64,000 nucleotides of DNA from Cyclina sinensis (lineage: Eukaryota; Mollusca; Bivalvia; Venerida; Veneridae). The stretch lies in the NCBI GenBank assembly GCA_012932295.1, contig JAAONU010000002.1:36701521-36765520 (forward strand). The letters run 5' to 3'. Below are positions 36,954-51,900 of the stretch, piece after piece (the first letter of the stretch is position 1; the number at the start of each line of letters is the position of its first letter). The notes beneath the pieces are model-generated. The model was not told where the DNA came from and made no database searches. It saw nothing but the letters and a program-made list of their open reading frames with translations. The translations under genes and the position numbers were made by a program.

Positions 36954-39900
36954 AAGAAACCTGAATCGCCGTAACCGCTCCCGACCTTTAACTTAGCTTT
37001 TACTCCACCCACATGTTCTTTCCAAAGAAAAGGACAACAATATATACAATACGGATTATAGATATTTTACCTGACCTAATTATTTAAATAACTGTTAATC
37101 GCACGTACCTTTTTTATCTGGTTTCCATTAAGAATAAATCTCGTGGATTTTTAAAAGCTCTAATGGTTTTATTGCTACTTATTTTCTTTTGATGATTAAT
37201 TTATCATTTTTGGTAAACTGATTATACTGTTTATCTCTCAGTTACAAATTCGAAGACCAATGTTAATCATCAAATCAAACCTATTTAAAAGCTTTGACAT
37301 TTCTATAATCTGAAAATCTTAATTGAATAAGTGTCTCGTCTAAAATGATTTTAAGTAACAAGTTTCCAAATCTTTATAAAATAAATAGGTTTGAAATATA
37401 TTTAAGTAAGTAATGCAGTTACTTTTTTTCGCTGCTGAACAGCTGACAGTTTTTGTCAAAATATAGGGTTTACTTTACCCTGTACTTCTAGTTCTATGTT
37501 TTATTTAGAAGAAAGCCCCTCTTTTTTTCTTAACGTTTTAATATTTATATGTAACAACTTACTTAGAAAAACTTAAAACAACTACTACTACAAAACACAC
37601 ACGCACACACGCACGAGAGAGAGACAGAGAGACAGAGAGAAACAACAACAAAAAGCATCATTATCAACATCAACAACAAAAATAAATAAAAAAGAAAAGG
37701 AGAAAGAAAACATGTGAATAGAAATACAGATAAATAAAAAGGGCTTATTTATTCGGTGTAAATACTCTTTACTGATTCACTACAAAAAAGGCCGTCTATT
37801 TTGAACATGCCTTAGCTTTCTTTCCGCCTCTTATAATGTCTGAGTGATGGAAACCAAACATGTTTTACCTTTTAAGAAGGAAATCAGAATGTCTCAAGAA
37901 CTGTCCAGATACTTCAGTTGCAATTGATAATGAAATATCTAAATGCTTTAAATCTTAGGAAGCTGATATTGTTTTAGATTTTTAGATTTTGTTTCACTGT
38001 TTCAAGTTTTGTCAACCCAAATATGGATGTGTTCGGTTCTATGGTTTGACAGTTTGCTGACTTGCTCAATAATGACATTAAACTAAATGCTTAAAGGCTA
38101 GATGTTTGTTAATAAAAAACAGAAAATGCATTTTTTTACACTCAGTATAACTAAAATTCGAAACTGGATGTTCAATTTGGATTATAATATCATGATTTTG
38201 CTTACATTGCAAGATATTGGTAAAAAAAGGAGTACATGGCATTAACAATGAAATCAAGGCACTAATTCTGCAACAAAACAAACTTTTTTACCGTCAATTA
38301 AAACATTTTATCAAAATTTATATGGTTTGTGATTGGAGACTGATTTTTCAGCTTGCTGTTACAAAATTATACCATTTTGATTATTTTCCAGGAATCTTAC
38401 TTTCCAAAACTATGAGCTCTTTAAATACAAAAAAAGGAAACTGAAATTCATTAAACGACAACTTCTCCATATATTTTTCAGGAGATAGCGAGGTTCTTAC
38501 ACAACTCATGACACACGTCGCTGACCAGTTTAACAAGTAAGTCGACTGTTTTAGACAATTGATCAAGACTGAAATATTTTACGGCACCGAAAACTCGTTT
38601 TGTGTTGTTTAATTAACAACCGCTGTGATAGCAACTGCTAATGGACAACCCGTGTAGTTAAACACTTAGCAAGCTCTTACTAGCCAAGCAATACGTAATG
38701 TCTTGTCGTGTGATCCATTACAATATTTCAGTAATATTAGCAAGGTCAATAGGGGTATTTTAAATTCAGAATAGAAAAATTCTTTATAGCGCAGGGGATA
38801 TTTCCGCCTGTGAATGAATACGCTTTTGGCTTTAATTCACTAACCTAAAAGGGATTCATGTGGCTGCATTCAGATTACATCTGTTGCAAACTATATTAAT
38901 TCTTCTTCACGCTTTCCTCCTGTTAACATAGTTTTAAAACAATACACACATCTCTTTTATGATATAATATACTAGTTTTGTCAAATTATTATCAATAGAA
39001 GGAAAATGAAATAAATCAGAAACTGTTACAAAAGTCAATTTATACCGAATTGAAAGGAATGAGTTTGTATCGTGGTTCCTTTGACGTGGCTCACAATTAA
39101 AAAGTCCATCTTCAACAAAAAGATTTTTCGGGAATTTAGAATAGAGCGAACAACAAAGATTTAAAAAGTTTATGACTGGTTAAGTGAAACACGCCTTCCA
39201 CATAGACAGTTAAACACGGAAACTATCCTTAATGCTATTTCTGTCTTAGAACAGTTTTATGATCAGTTACAGTCACTGACTTTAATTTAATATCCTTCCT
39301 TTTATTTCTTGCACTTTGTTCTCTGACTGCACGTCTTCCTGGAAATATTTTAAGGCATTTTATTGCATATCCCGATAGGGAAGTTTTAGAAAAGTTTGTA
39401 AATACAAGTGAATATGTCATAAGCTATAGAAGAGATTGTGGTATGTAAAATGTAGATACTTTTTGTTCTCTCTTCTACAAAATCCAAATTGTTATCGTCA
39501 TTTAGGAGGAAGAAAACGATATAACAGATTTCCTTTTTTTAGCTCACCTGACCTTCGGTGGATATCTTTTAGTATGCTATTTTGCCCGTCGTCCGTCCTA
39601 AATTGATTTAAACAACATCTCCTCCTATACCACTAGGTCAGTTGAAATTAAACTTTAAAGAAATGATGCTTGTATGGTCCTCTTTTAAAGTTACATAAAA
39701 AATGGAATTCCATGCAGAACTCTGGTTTCCATGGCAAGTGAAACGAATTTTTTTTAAATCTACTTGTCTGAAACCACAAGACCTAAAGCTTACATATTGG
39801 TTGATAAGATCATCTAGTAAACCTCTACCAAAGATATATAAATTATAAGCCTGGAGTCAAACTAATTTGGTCGCACCCCAAGTGTCTCTAGATTTTACAT

Positions 39901-42900
39901 AGATTTGAATAGGAAAAACTGTGAAAATCTTCTGGTCAGAAAACAGAAGGCCTAGAGTTAAGATGTTTTGTGTGTATCATTGTCTAGTAGACCTCTACCA
40001 AGTTGATACAAATCATAGCCCCTGGATCAAAATTGGCCGCGCCTCAAGGGTCGCTTGATTTTACATGGAGTTATATAGAGAAAAGTTTTAAAAGTTCTTC
40101 TTGTCAGAAACCACAAGATGCTTGCTATGTATGATTGTCTAGTGGATCTCTACCAAGTTTGTACAAATCATGACCTCTGGATCAAAATTGCTCCCCCAAA
40201 GTGTTAACTTGATCTTACATAGAGTTATATAGGAACAAAGATTTAAAAAATATTATAGTCTAAAACCACAAGGCCTAGAGCTAGATACATATGGTTAACC
40301 ATTGCCTAGTTAAATAGATAGGCTTTGGAAGATATTCGCTCTCACCAGGGTACCCAACCCTCACCACCTCACCTTGGTACGTCCATCCCTCCAAAAAAAT
40401 CATCAAATGAGGTAGGAAAGTACTTAACCTTCACCCATCTTTGTCCTTGACCTTCATGTGACCTGTTTACCTACTTCCTTGTTTTTCGAAGCTAAATCAA
40501 TTTAATTTTTAGTGTATAAATTTGCATGTTTTTATTACCTTGGCTGACTTTGACCTACTTCCCTGTGTTTGAAGATATGTGTTTGAAATTTTAACTATTT
40601 GTATAAGTTTGCATACAGACTTCAAATTTGACTTCGGTTTACCTTGAATTATTGACCTTCTTTCTTGGTTTAAAAATATTTTTGATACCTAATGTAGTAT
40701 TTGAACAGTCTGCCAATTGACACATACCCTAGATACCACCCCATCCCCACTCCACCAGTTGTTTGGTAGCTTCTTTTCAAGTGAGCAACCCACGACCATC
40801 TGGTGCTCTTGTTTCTAATTACACTGGATATTCTCATCTAGAAACAACGTCATAACTTTATTATTAAAGAGAAGCACGAAATAGATTGAGAAAGATTTTC
40901 TGAAAAAGATGGTTTCTTTGTGTGATAATCACTGACATGTTCACTTACCAACTACATACAGGGTTATTTCCCCTATCTTATTAGGCAGCAAGATTTGCCT
41001 ACGGAGAGCTCATAAATGGCCCCATTTTCCAGAAATGAAAAGAAAAAGAAGTCAGGGGAAATTGAGATCTGTCTGGTATCTTAAATAAGAAGCAGTTGCA
41101 TTACAACCATGACTGGTTATTTCCAATACGTAATTTTTGAACGTATTTAAAACGGTTAAAATATGAATATATACATATATATATATATCCAGACATGTGT
41201 TGCCATTTCAGGGCTTTTAAAGTGGAGGAAATGAGGTCGGAAATTTCCACCAGACTAACAGCACTAGAGAGGAAGTTAGAAAGTAAGAAATTCCCATGAT
41301 GTTTATGTAAATGAAGTTTAAGTGAAAACTCATGTAAATTATAAACTATGTGCAGCAGCACGGAAAGCAAGTGTTCGCAGTTGTAGCCGTGATTGTGGAG
41401 GTGGTTGTGGTATTGATGGGGGTTATCGGGGAGGGGAGGGGTGGGGCGGGTAATGAAAGCTGATATTTTCCTTTCAAATGTCCACTTTATTTAAGTCTAA
41501 TTATAAAATTATCTGTCTTTTGGAAATGTTACAGTTAAAAGAGAGAGGGTCTTATTTTAATGCGATCTTTATATTTTAAACTTCTATTGCTTTCTGAGTT
41601 GTAGGAAAGGTTACTTTCCAAAACCTGTTTAAAATAATCGATGCAAAGTTTGTATCACTGACAAGTTTATTATTTGGTAGTCTGAAACGGTAAACATTTC
41701 CACTCATGCAGCTTGGGCATCAATGAATAGGACAAAATATAGTGCTTGTAACTTCAACATCCTGAGTAGATTGTGAAAACCTTATGAGAGGTTTATTAAG
41801 GACAATATAAATAGAAACGAAGTACTTGTTGTAAAGTGCACAATTGCATACACGTATTGTACATACCAAACATGTATGTATATTGTTTAGCCTACAGCAT
41901 AGTTGTATATTTGGTAATAATAATGTAATTATAACACGTTTGACCTGAGACGTGTTTCGCATGAAATTCCTGGTTTTAATGTAAAGATGCTCAAATTGAC
42001 AAGTTGATTTTATTCTTGCGCATTATATTTTTATTGTAAAAAGAATATCACATTTTCACAGCTCACATTGTGAATTCACATCTTACAACACTGCTTTATA
42101 TATGTGTGCATATTTCAGTGGAGGGACTAAAGGCCGTAGAAATTGAAAAGTGCAAAAAAGACATTTCGGAAATTAAAGACCAGATCTGGACGGCACAAAA
42201 GAAGTTTGTGGACTTCAACAGAATGAGGTGAGGCTCAAATTTACACCAGTCTATACATGTATTGTTATGTTTTAATTTAAGTGAAAGCAATTCTTAAAGT
42301 GATCGACATTTTCAAGACTTGGTTCAGCGTAAATTTTTGAGAATTCATTTATCGACAGACATAGAAAATGAAAATTCATGTCTGTACAAACATAAAAAAT
42401 TTGAGAATTCATGTCTCGACAGACTTTTCGTTAGTTTGAAATTGTCCGAGAATTATCCAGAACATTTCAACGGTTCTTGCGAAACGCCAATGTATTTGCC
42501 GAAAATTAAAAGATAAATAGTCTTACATTAGATACATCGGCCGTACGATAATAATTGCTGTTCAAGCACTGATAATTTAAAGCGACTTTAGGTCAGCACT
42601 TGGTATCAAGACTGCATTAGTAGCCAAAGTTAAATGTTCATCACCCTGCGAATGGCAATGATATTGTTTATAAATAAAGTGGTCTACAATAATGAAGTTT
42701 AGGCCAGAGGGGCAAACTGTACGGAACCAGGGGCTGAATTTTGAACATTTCGATCACTCAGTATGCTAGCTAAGTTTGAATTTTAGATAACAAATCATAT
42801 AACAGCCACTATATTATTCATTCAACTTCAAATGTTTTCACTACTTTTATTGCGTATTTCATGACCGATAATCCTCATCGTAGTTCTACGTGTCTGACTC

Positions 42901-45900
42901 AAGTTTGTTATCCTCTGTTATAAACCTTTACTATCGTAATACAATGTAAACGATCCTACTTGTCTTTCTTCAAATATTTTCTATCATTTTTACTGTATCT
43001 CTCTTTTCTTAAAACGCACATTTGTTTCTTTTTTTCTGTCATTTTTTCAAAGATCATTTATCTTTGGAGATTTTATCTTTTTAAAAATAGCGCAGTTCTT
43101 TTTTGTTTTTATAAACTGACATTGAAAACACTCTTCTTCCCCACCCACCTGTAACTTCTTGCTTAAACCTCACCGGACCATGTTTTCACCTTGTCGCTTC
43201 AGCGGTCTGCCTACAAAAAATTGTTTATCATCACTTTTAGCTTGTATTCAGTAACAAAAATGTAATTTGTTACAACTGAAATTCGCGACGAATTAATTAC
43301 CTAATACATAACTTCATCGACATGAATGCATTTCTTTCTTGTTGCCACGCTTTGTCGCATACACGAACACCCACTTACGAGTAACAATACACAATTCTAG
43401 TCAGCGAAGTTTATAGCTTCAAATCATTATGAAAGGGTGACGAATGTAGCGTTTCACTACGTGATCATTTGAAACAGTTATGTATAATTTAGTTGAAATA
43501 TTTTACGACTTTTTGTTATCTTTTTGGGCAGATTCATCTATTAATTCCTGATCCCTGATTACCATGAAATAGATTAAAAACGAGTGACAAGAAAATCTTC
43601 AGTTTCTTTTTATGTTGCGCAATATTCTTGAATAAAAGTGGTAAAACAATTTCATTACATCACTTAACTTGCTATTGGAAGATCGTCTGTTGAAATTATA
43701 GATCCCAGAAAAATGGACAATTTCTCATCATTGAAATTAAAATACAACTATGAGATCTTTGTTAAACATTTGTTGTGATAATGATACTTGTTTAACGCTA
43801 TTTTGTAGTTAGTTCAATGAAGTATGTTTGCTGTTATTATTCAGTATAGAAGACGCTAGGTAAGTGTTAGAGTACACGTGGCTTTTCGTCGTTTTAGTTC
43901 AACACAATAGGCTATATGATTATGTATATAAAGTCCAGAGTAATATCATATAAGCAGATATAGGTATTATTTTAGGAATTATATAATCAGTAGATTATTG
44001 AAAGAAAACAGAGTTAAAATGGAGTTATTCGTTCCTTTTTCTTAAATCTGAAAACTTGTGAAGCGCCAAGTGAAAACGCGGAAGTTGGATTTATTTTCAA
44101 AGTTTAATACAGAGTTCGCATCACATGGACAATATACAGCGATCTGGATTGTTACTGATTTTCATATTTTGAAATATTAACACAACCAAAGTTTTCTGAC
44201 AGGGAAACTTATAAGAATGTTCCAATTCTCAACTAAATATACTATTGTTGACTACCTCAGTTTTACATGGCGTTTCACATATTTGTATTTTCAAAACGTA
44301 TTTAGACATAAAGAATTTGATCATAAATATTCGTATTAATTTGTATGCTGTTTTCTGTTGACTAAACTAATGAAACACTTACCAGTGTATACTTACTTGT
44401 ACTGAACTAGTTAGGACTGTTCCCTATATATACCAAACACAGCCACATGAAGAGTTTAATTTACTTTATGTGAAGTAAACTATTTATTCCATAATGTCCT
44501 AACCCGCAATCACTTGATTCCATAAGAAGCTTTAATTTAAGTAATGTCGAAACAAACAGGAAAACATGGTCACACTAATCAGTATTGGAGAGTAAATATT
44601 GGACACCTCTAAGTAATAACAGGTGCTCTAAGTAAATGCTATATCAAGGATCCCCTAATTTGGCATGACAAACCTTAATTTTATTTAATCAAAACGAAAC
44701 ATTGTTTTCGTAAATCTTTTATTCGTAATTTACAAAATGATAACCCACTTAACGAAATTATATTTCGTTTTCCCGTTTAAGATATGTATTTTCTATTTTT
44801 TACGATATATTTTGTAATTATGAAAATAATGCGTTTTTTTTCCAAAACAAATATTTCTTAAAACCGATATATTTCAAATATCATATTTTTTATATAATTA
44901 ATATAAAATCTTTAAGAAATATCATTTCGTATTAACAATTCATATTTCTTTATAATGAAATACTTTTTTTGTGTAATTACACAGTGAAATTAAATGTAGG
45001 CTATGTCGAATTAGTAGCCCCGTATATAACTAAATCGTATATTGACAATTTCTTTTGGCCTTATTTAGTGTTATCCGGAATTTACCATTCGAACCACCGA
45101 GCCCAAACAGATTTGTCTGACAATGTTTCCTTGTTTGGGGCGTTCCTTATAAAAGAAAATGGTCATATAAATTGTTGTATGAGATGACGTGACAGACTGA
45201 TTCAACACAGCAAGGAGAATATGAGATTTTCTGAAAAAAATCAAAGCTAAAACTCTAACACTTTTATAGCAACCTTGTTAAGTTTGGCATTAGTATTAAA
45301 AAGTCTTGGCCAAAATTTCTCGAAAATACCTAAGTATTTGTAGTTCTTACAACTTGCTACTTCAAGAATATTTGTTTGACGTAAATTAATTGCAGTCTTC
45401 CCTTTATACATAAGTATTAAAGCGCCAAAGCTTATTCAAGTAGACAAACCTGTTGAGCTTTAATACGCAAACCTATTTCGTGAAAGTTCTACAACTTACT
45501 AAGCAAGCTATTCAAAATTTATGGAAGATGTGAGTTTACTTTTTATATAAATTTTTATTCATTGAGTTTGGGGAAAATGTTGCCGAGTGAGCCTCGGGCA
45601 AGCTTAATTGCATTTTTCCTGGACGAGTTGAATAAAGGTTTAAAAACAGCACTGTTGAAATTCTGATTCTTTTATGACATGACCAAAGCAATAATGAAAT
45701 ACAGAAGAATACTTTAGCTAAACCAATTGTATCTATACTGCAAGATCTGTAATTACCAAACTTCCGCCAAAAATAGTTTAACCAACTTTAAATGTATTCA
45801 ATAAAACTGAAGTAGAACTAGTGTGTTTAAAATAGATCTACTGTATGGTAACAAATCTGAAATATGACAGTCAGAATTAACAATAAATTTGTAGCAAAAG

Positions 45901-48900
45901 GTACATGCGCATTGTTATGTTTGCTGTTATATTACATGTTTGTAATATAAAGAAATACTTCTACTTATATCACATTGCAAACAATGTTTATCATGCAATG
46001 AAAAGAATATGAAAATTTGATGGACCACATACTGTATAGACAAGTATTATTTTCCAAACAATTATATAAAAAGAAATGAAAAATGACAAAAATAAAATTC
46101 TATGACTTGAAATTCTCTTCTCATCGGTCAATGTTCAGTTTGTTTCTTGTTAAAAGCATGCATTGCATGAAAGTACTCTATAGCGTCTCTAAATATGATT
46201 CACTTTTAAAATTTTGAAATTTAGATCATTCAAAGGAAGCTTGAAATATTCCTCTTTATATTTCAGACTTTCAATGACCACTCCATTGTTTTGTTTGTTT
46301 GTATCAAAACTGAATTTGCTGTACTATCTCTGCATAGATATTAGCTACTACTTTTACCAAATGATAATAAAGTTTGCAGATTCTTTCTAAGTTATGGTGT
46401 GTAAAATATATTGGCAATCCTAAGTTCTTGACATGCAGATATATTAATCCAATATCTTGTCTGACGTTGCGGAAAAGACATACCTCTCCGTCTGCATTTA
46501 GCTTAGTTTGCTAGAAACACTATTTGCTTTGAGTACATTAGTTAAGCGGTTACTTAAGACGTATGAAAAGATCGTATGAAGTCATTTGGTAAATTTGAAA
46601 AGAACTGTAGAAAAAGACTTAATATTCAACTGTTCTCTTCACGTCTTTGTACATATGTCTCCTCTGGTCTTTCTTATAAAAAAATGTGGTACAACAGTTA
46701 AAAAATATTTTCTTACTGTAATGGTAGGGGTTGAAATTATCTTAAATTGAGAAAACCAGACAACTATGTTTGAAAAGTAGTTATGGACATCGAGAAGGTA
46801 GGGTGAATTTGCTGGTCTTTCTGTCTTGGTAATGCTTCACCTGTTTTAAATATATCATATGGTCAAACCCCAATCATTTGGACATAATTCATCACTATCT
46901 AACATGTCAATCACATCCCCGCATTGTTCAAGCTTTTCTATTAATTCCTTTCAGTCCTTTTTATTGCACATTTGTTGATTCATTTAATCAACCCAAGAAA
47001 TACAGTGTGTTGTTAAGGAAGTGTATAACTATTTTTACTTTAGCCACTTTCTTGAAAAAATAAATATTAGCTGGACTATGATAGGACACTGCTTTTCAGG
47101 GTTAAATATCAAAATATCAAACTGGCTCACTTATATGATCAATAACTTTTTGAATAATGACGTAATCAACGGAATATGATATTAACCAAATAAAAAATTA
47201 CAGAAACTGGCGATTATCTAAAAGAAGTTGCCTTTTTTCTCTTTTTGATTTTATAGAAAACTTGGTTGTTTTGCTTAGATTTCTCGATGAGTCAAGTCTT
47301 TGTAGATCGCCAATATCTCTATTTCCTTCTAAAAATTAGATTATGAGTCACAAAAAACAAGAAAACCAATTGGATTTATTTGAGAAGTTCATTGAAAGAT
47401 TGATAAAACAAAAAAAGTTTTTGCCAAGTCTAGTACTTTTTGAATGAAAACTAGTGATAATTAATCACTGACAGGATGCTATAGAGTATTTTACACTTTA
47501 ATTTATGTTTTCTGACACAATGGGCTAGAAATGTAGTTTTGTGACTCAACCTAACCACCATTTTTGTGTTTGTCACCTCGTTTAACATTTGTGTTTTCTC
47601 TTTTTTTCTTTTTATGATTTCCCTTACCTGCGGGGCGCATGCGCACAACATCCACGTGATCTCAGACCCTTATTGTACGGTAGTAACACTCACGATCATT
47701 TTTATAGTTCGCTGAGTGACGAAAGGAAGATCTGCCTAAAAAGGGATATCCCCTCTTACCCGAAGGTAATAACGCAAAACCGTATATAACCGTATAACCT
47801 TCCAATATTACGTCATATTGTTGCTTGACGTCATTTGTGCACCGCATGCGTAGCTTAGTCTTATTTCAATTGCACGATGTTTGTCTTTTTTGTAAAAGTT
47901 TCTGATATATATGTAAAATGTCCTTTTAAATGGCTAAAGTTTAAACTTACAGTAAGATATCCTCAAATAATGAAATTTCCAACATTTAACCTTAAATCCA
48001 GACAAAATAGGCGAGAACGAAACATATAAAAGTTGGATTACTATTATAAAAATGGCTGGTAAGTCCTCTTTAAATGAGTGTATCAGGTTCTAAGTAAAAC
48101 GTTAAGGTGTTATATATGTGAAATTAATGCCCTTAACTGAAATTAAATCAAAACTAAGATGGAACATCTCATAGAGTTTAAAAAGTTGGCAAGCTTCAAG
48201 CACATTTATTTTAACAAACCAGAACAAAACGATACAAAACTGACAACAACAATTTCATGATAAATCAAGATTGCTGCTTGCCTTGGTACTATGAAACATT
48301 TATGTTCACGGACAAACTTTTTTTGCGTCGCCACTGCCTTAATGTAACATGTCATATATAGGATGAATATATTTTCGAAATAGCTACGTCTGTAAACCTC
48401 AAGCGCTTGTTCTGACAAAAAATGTGTGAACATCCGAGATTAAATGTAATGCGGTGCATTTTTTGCAATTTGTTTTTGCAGCGAAGCAGTGTTTATTACG
48501 GTGGCACAGAGGTGAATAACACTTGTCTTTTTTCAGTTGTAATTCTCTTTTCTTTTACACTTGTTCCCACGAGATACTTACTCGAGGGAATGACTAAGTA
48601 TGTCGTGGTAACGAGTTACTCATTCGTGAAAACAAATAAAAGAGAGAAGTGCATTTAAAAAAACAAACAAAAACGTATTGCATTAAAACAAGAGAAGCAC
48701 AATATCAAAAGAGTTGTGTTAGAAAAAATGAATAGTGTAATGAAAAAGAGTAATACATGCTAGCTATGTCAAGGGAACGACTTACTAACTTCTGGGAACG
48801 AGTAAGCTGTTTCTTGGAAACGAGATAGTATGTCGTGGTAAGAAATAACTCTCGGGAATGAGATAAAAAGAGGACAATAAAAAAAGTATTTCCTTGAAAA

Positions 48901-51900
48901 AAGAAGAGTAGCGCAAGATCTTACTATCTCGTTTCGTCGACATAGCAAAGTCGCTCCTACGACATAGATAACTCGTCTCCAGTAAGTAGGTCGTTCCCTC
49001 GACATAGCTAGCATGCATTATTTTTTTACTATTGCACTAATGTTTTTCTTTAACCCATTTTTTTATTGCGCAACTCCTTTTCAATACTATATTTTCCTTT
49101 TAATTGCACTTCTCTCTTATTTTTTTTATCTCGTTACCACGACAAACTAAGTCGTTCCCTCGAGTTAGTATCTCGTGGGAACGAGATACAATAAGAGAAG
49201 TGCAACTGAAAAAAGGGACTGGTCACTTCTGAGCCACCGTAGTTTGGCAACATGCAGCTGATTCTTTTTCTGCCTAGTTTAAAATACTGTATTATATTTC
49301 AATATAGCAATCAGGGACTCAAAACGACAAGGTCAAAATCAATACCAACATTTGATAAGGTAATGTCTTGGAAACGTCCTTTTTTAAACCTGATTTTAGT
49401 TTCTGTCACTTTGTTTATGGTTTCTTCTTTATCAAAGCGTCATAGCTTTGATACAAGAACAAATAAAACAAGACATTACATTATGCTTTAGTAATTTTGT
49501 TACTTTTTTGTGAGTTTTTGTCCGGTGTTTTTTTTTCTTTTCCCTACCTTATCTTTTTGCGTTGTAGAAAATTCTAAAAACTAGTTTAAAATCTTAAGCA
49601 GTATTAATCTAATATTATTAGCTTTAAATCATAGCTCAAATGATACTCTGACAGTTACAGGTTTTCTTTTTCGCGTCACATACTTCTTTTTTCCATACAG
49701 AACATGTTGAGTTCAATGGATAAACATTTAGAGTCCTGCAATATTTGAATTGATAGAATTAACGAATTAAATCAGATATAACCGGAAACCAGAAAGTCAT
49801 ATAAACGTCACACGAAAAACAAAATCGAGCTATCAAAACACTGTGGTTGTTTTATTTATCCTGAGGCGCCTAATGAATTTGATTTTAAAAGAGCCTTTAA
49901 AACATACGACTCTCAAAATATTCGTCGATATTATCCATTTGAGGTTCTGTTTTCTGGCAGCTTTCATTCGTTTCGTATTAGGCATTACAGTTGTCTTTTT
50001 GTCTCCGGAAAAAAGGTCAATGTGGCCATATTCCGATAGTCATTTCTCTAGATTTCGGTGGAATCTCAGTTTTACTGAAGTTCAGTTATTTCAAAAACAT
50101 TGTTAAAGACCTGATTTTAAGACACCTGTAAAAATACCATTGGAAATTGGTTGATGACGCTGGACTTTCTTCTGTAGTTCTTGACGTAGAAACTGTATCG
50201 ATTTAGATTAAACTAATAAAACAATTGTAAATTGTCTTTACTCAGTCCAGCCATTTAAAGGTTTTTTTCTTCTTTTTTAATCACTTCAGTAGCCTTATTA
50301 TGTCTCCAGTCATGTTTGGGAAAATATGCTGTGTATGTTCTGCTGTCCGTCTCAAGTTTTTTCTTCTCTGGACAAATTCTCTGACACCACCAGATGTTTT
50401 TCAGCCAGACTTAGCACATAATTTTTGGTTAATTTTTCAGTTATCGCCTTTTATACTTTCATTTTTTCAATAGTCTTATATGGACAATGTATATGATACC
50501 GCCTGGTTCAGTGCCAAACTTAGTTTATCATCGGTTCATTAATTTTCAACAGACTTACTGTTCGTTATGCATTTAATTTACAACATCTGAGCTCCATTAC
50601 CGATTTCAGAAAAACGTCACAGAAGTGATCAGTGGCAATCAGATAGAAACATTCTCATTTGTTATAATTCAGTAAGATACTTATTAAGAATTCAAACAAA
50701 TCGTCAACGATCGATCAGATCAGATCAGAGAAATACCATTGTCTATGGAATATTGTCTTTTGATAGAAACGGAAATAAAATATCGAATAAAATATGATCG
50801 CTAAAATGAATCCGATTTAAATGTTAATTAACTGAATCAAGTTCATCGTTAGATTTCCTGTTGACTAACAGGTGATCGTCTGGCTGAAACGGATAGAAAT
50901 ATTACAGCGAAAATATAATTCGAACTTGTAACAATAACAAAAAATTACAATAGATTCAACCTTTTTTTTCTTGCTGTGCTTTGCACAACATTTACTCTGA
51001 CTAAATTCTTTAAGAATCAGGCCGGAAATCCTCAGAACTAAACTGTCTGATTTGTTTTGTTCATTTTTCTTATATATGGCATGATACATTATGTGCAGTA
51101 TCAATCAAGTGTTTAGTTCTAATGTGTTTTTAGTCCCATAACCAATACGAGGGGCTCTCCAAATGGGATCAAACCGACACAGTTTAGATCTTACCACCTA
51201 ATTACAATAACAAGCAGTTGTAAACACTATTCTTATTTATATTAAGGTACAAATGGTACGCTTTGCATTTACAAGTGTCGGCTCAAGAATTATTGTTAGC
51301 AGGGTTTGGGTTAGTTAAACACTCATTGCTTTCAATTCTGAGAGTGATTTGCAGTTATATGCAAACTGAAATCATTTGCATATAACACTTTTGATAAGAA
51401 ATATTGCAATGGACTTCGTTTATTAAGTTTCACACATAAATTTAAGTATTTGATTCAATTTGTAGAATATTGCTTTATAATCCTACTGAAGAAACAATTT
51501 AGATTTAAAATGAGTTTTTATAACCAGCTTGAAATTGTATTTCAGAGCATTTTTTGTTCATTGCATTTAACTTTTATCTCTTTCATATGTATATATTTAT
51601 GTCAGATCCATTAAATGCTAACTAGCTTCTCTTTCTGTAAGCTTATCCTTCAGTTAGATTTAATGTTAGTTTTAGTTCCGCTTAGTTATATGTTTGTTGT
51701 GTCATCCATTTTATATGCCTCAGTCGCTTTACCTAAATCCACGTTGCACTGCTAGAACAATATATAAAATTTGTGCTTCTGCTAACTATTTAGACTAGAG
51801 TAGATTGTTTGCAATTGTGGGGATTTTTATAATGATTTTCATTGGCTTTTCGTCTTGAAAAATCTCTACCAGAATATTATGATTGTGTACACGAACAATG

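Noticed and set aside
47451..48658. Cluster of overlapping 60-80 codon ORFs on both strands
   Set aside because: Mutually overlapping, without recognisable domains; explained by the CpG-rich patch and the start of the foldback element.
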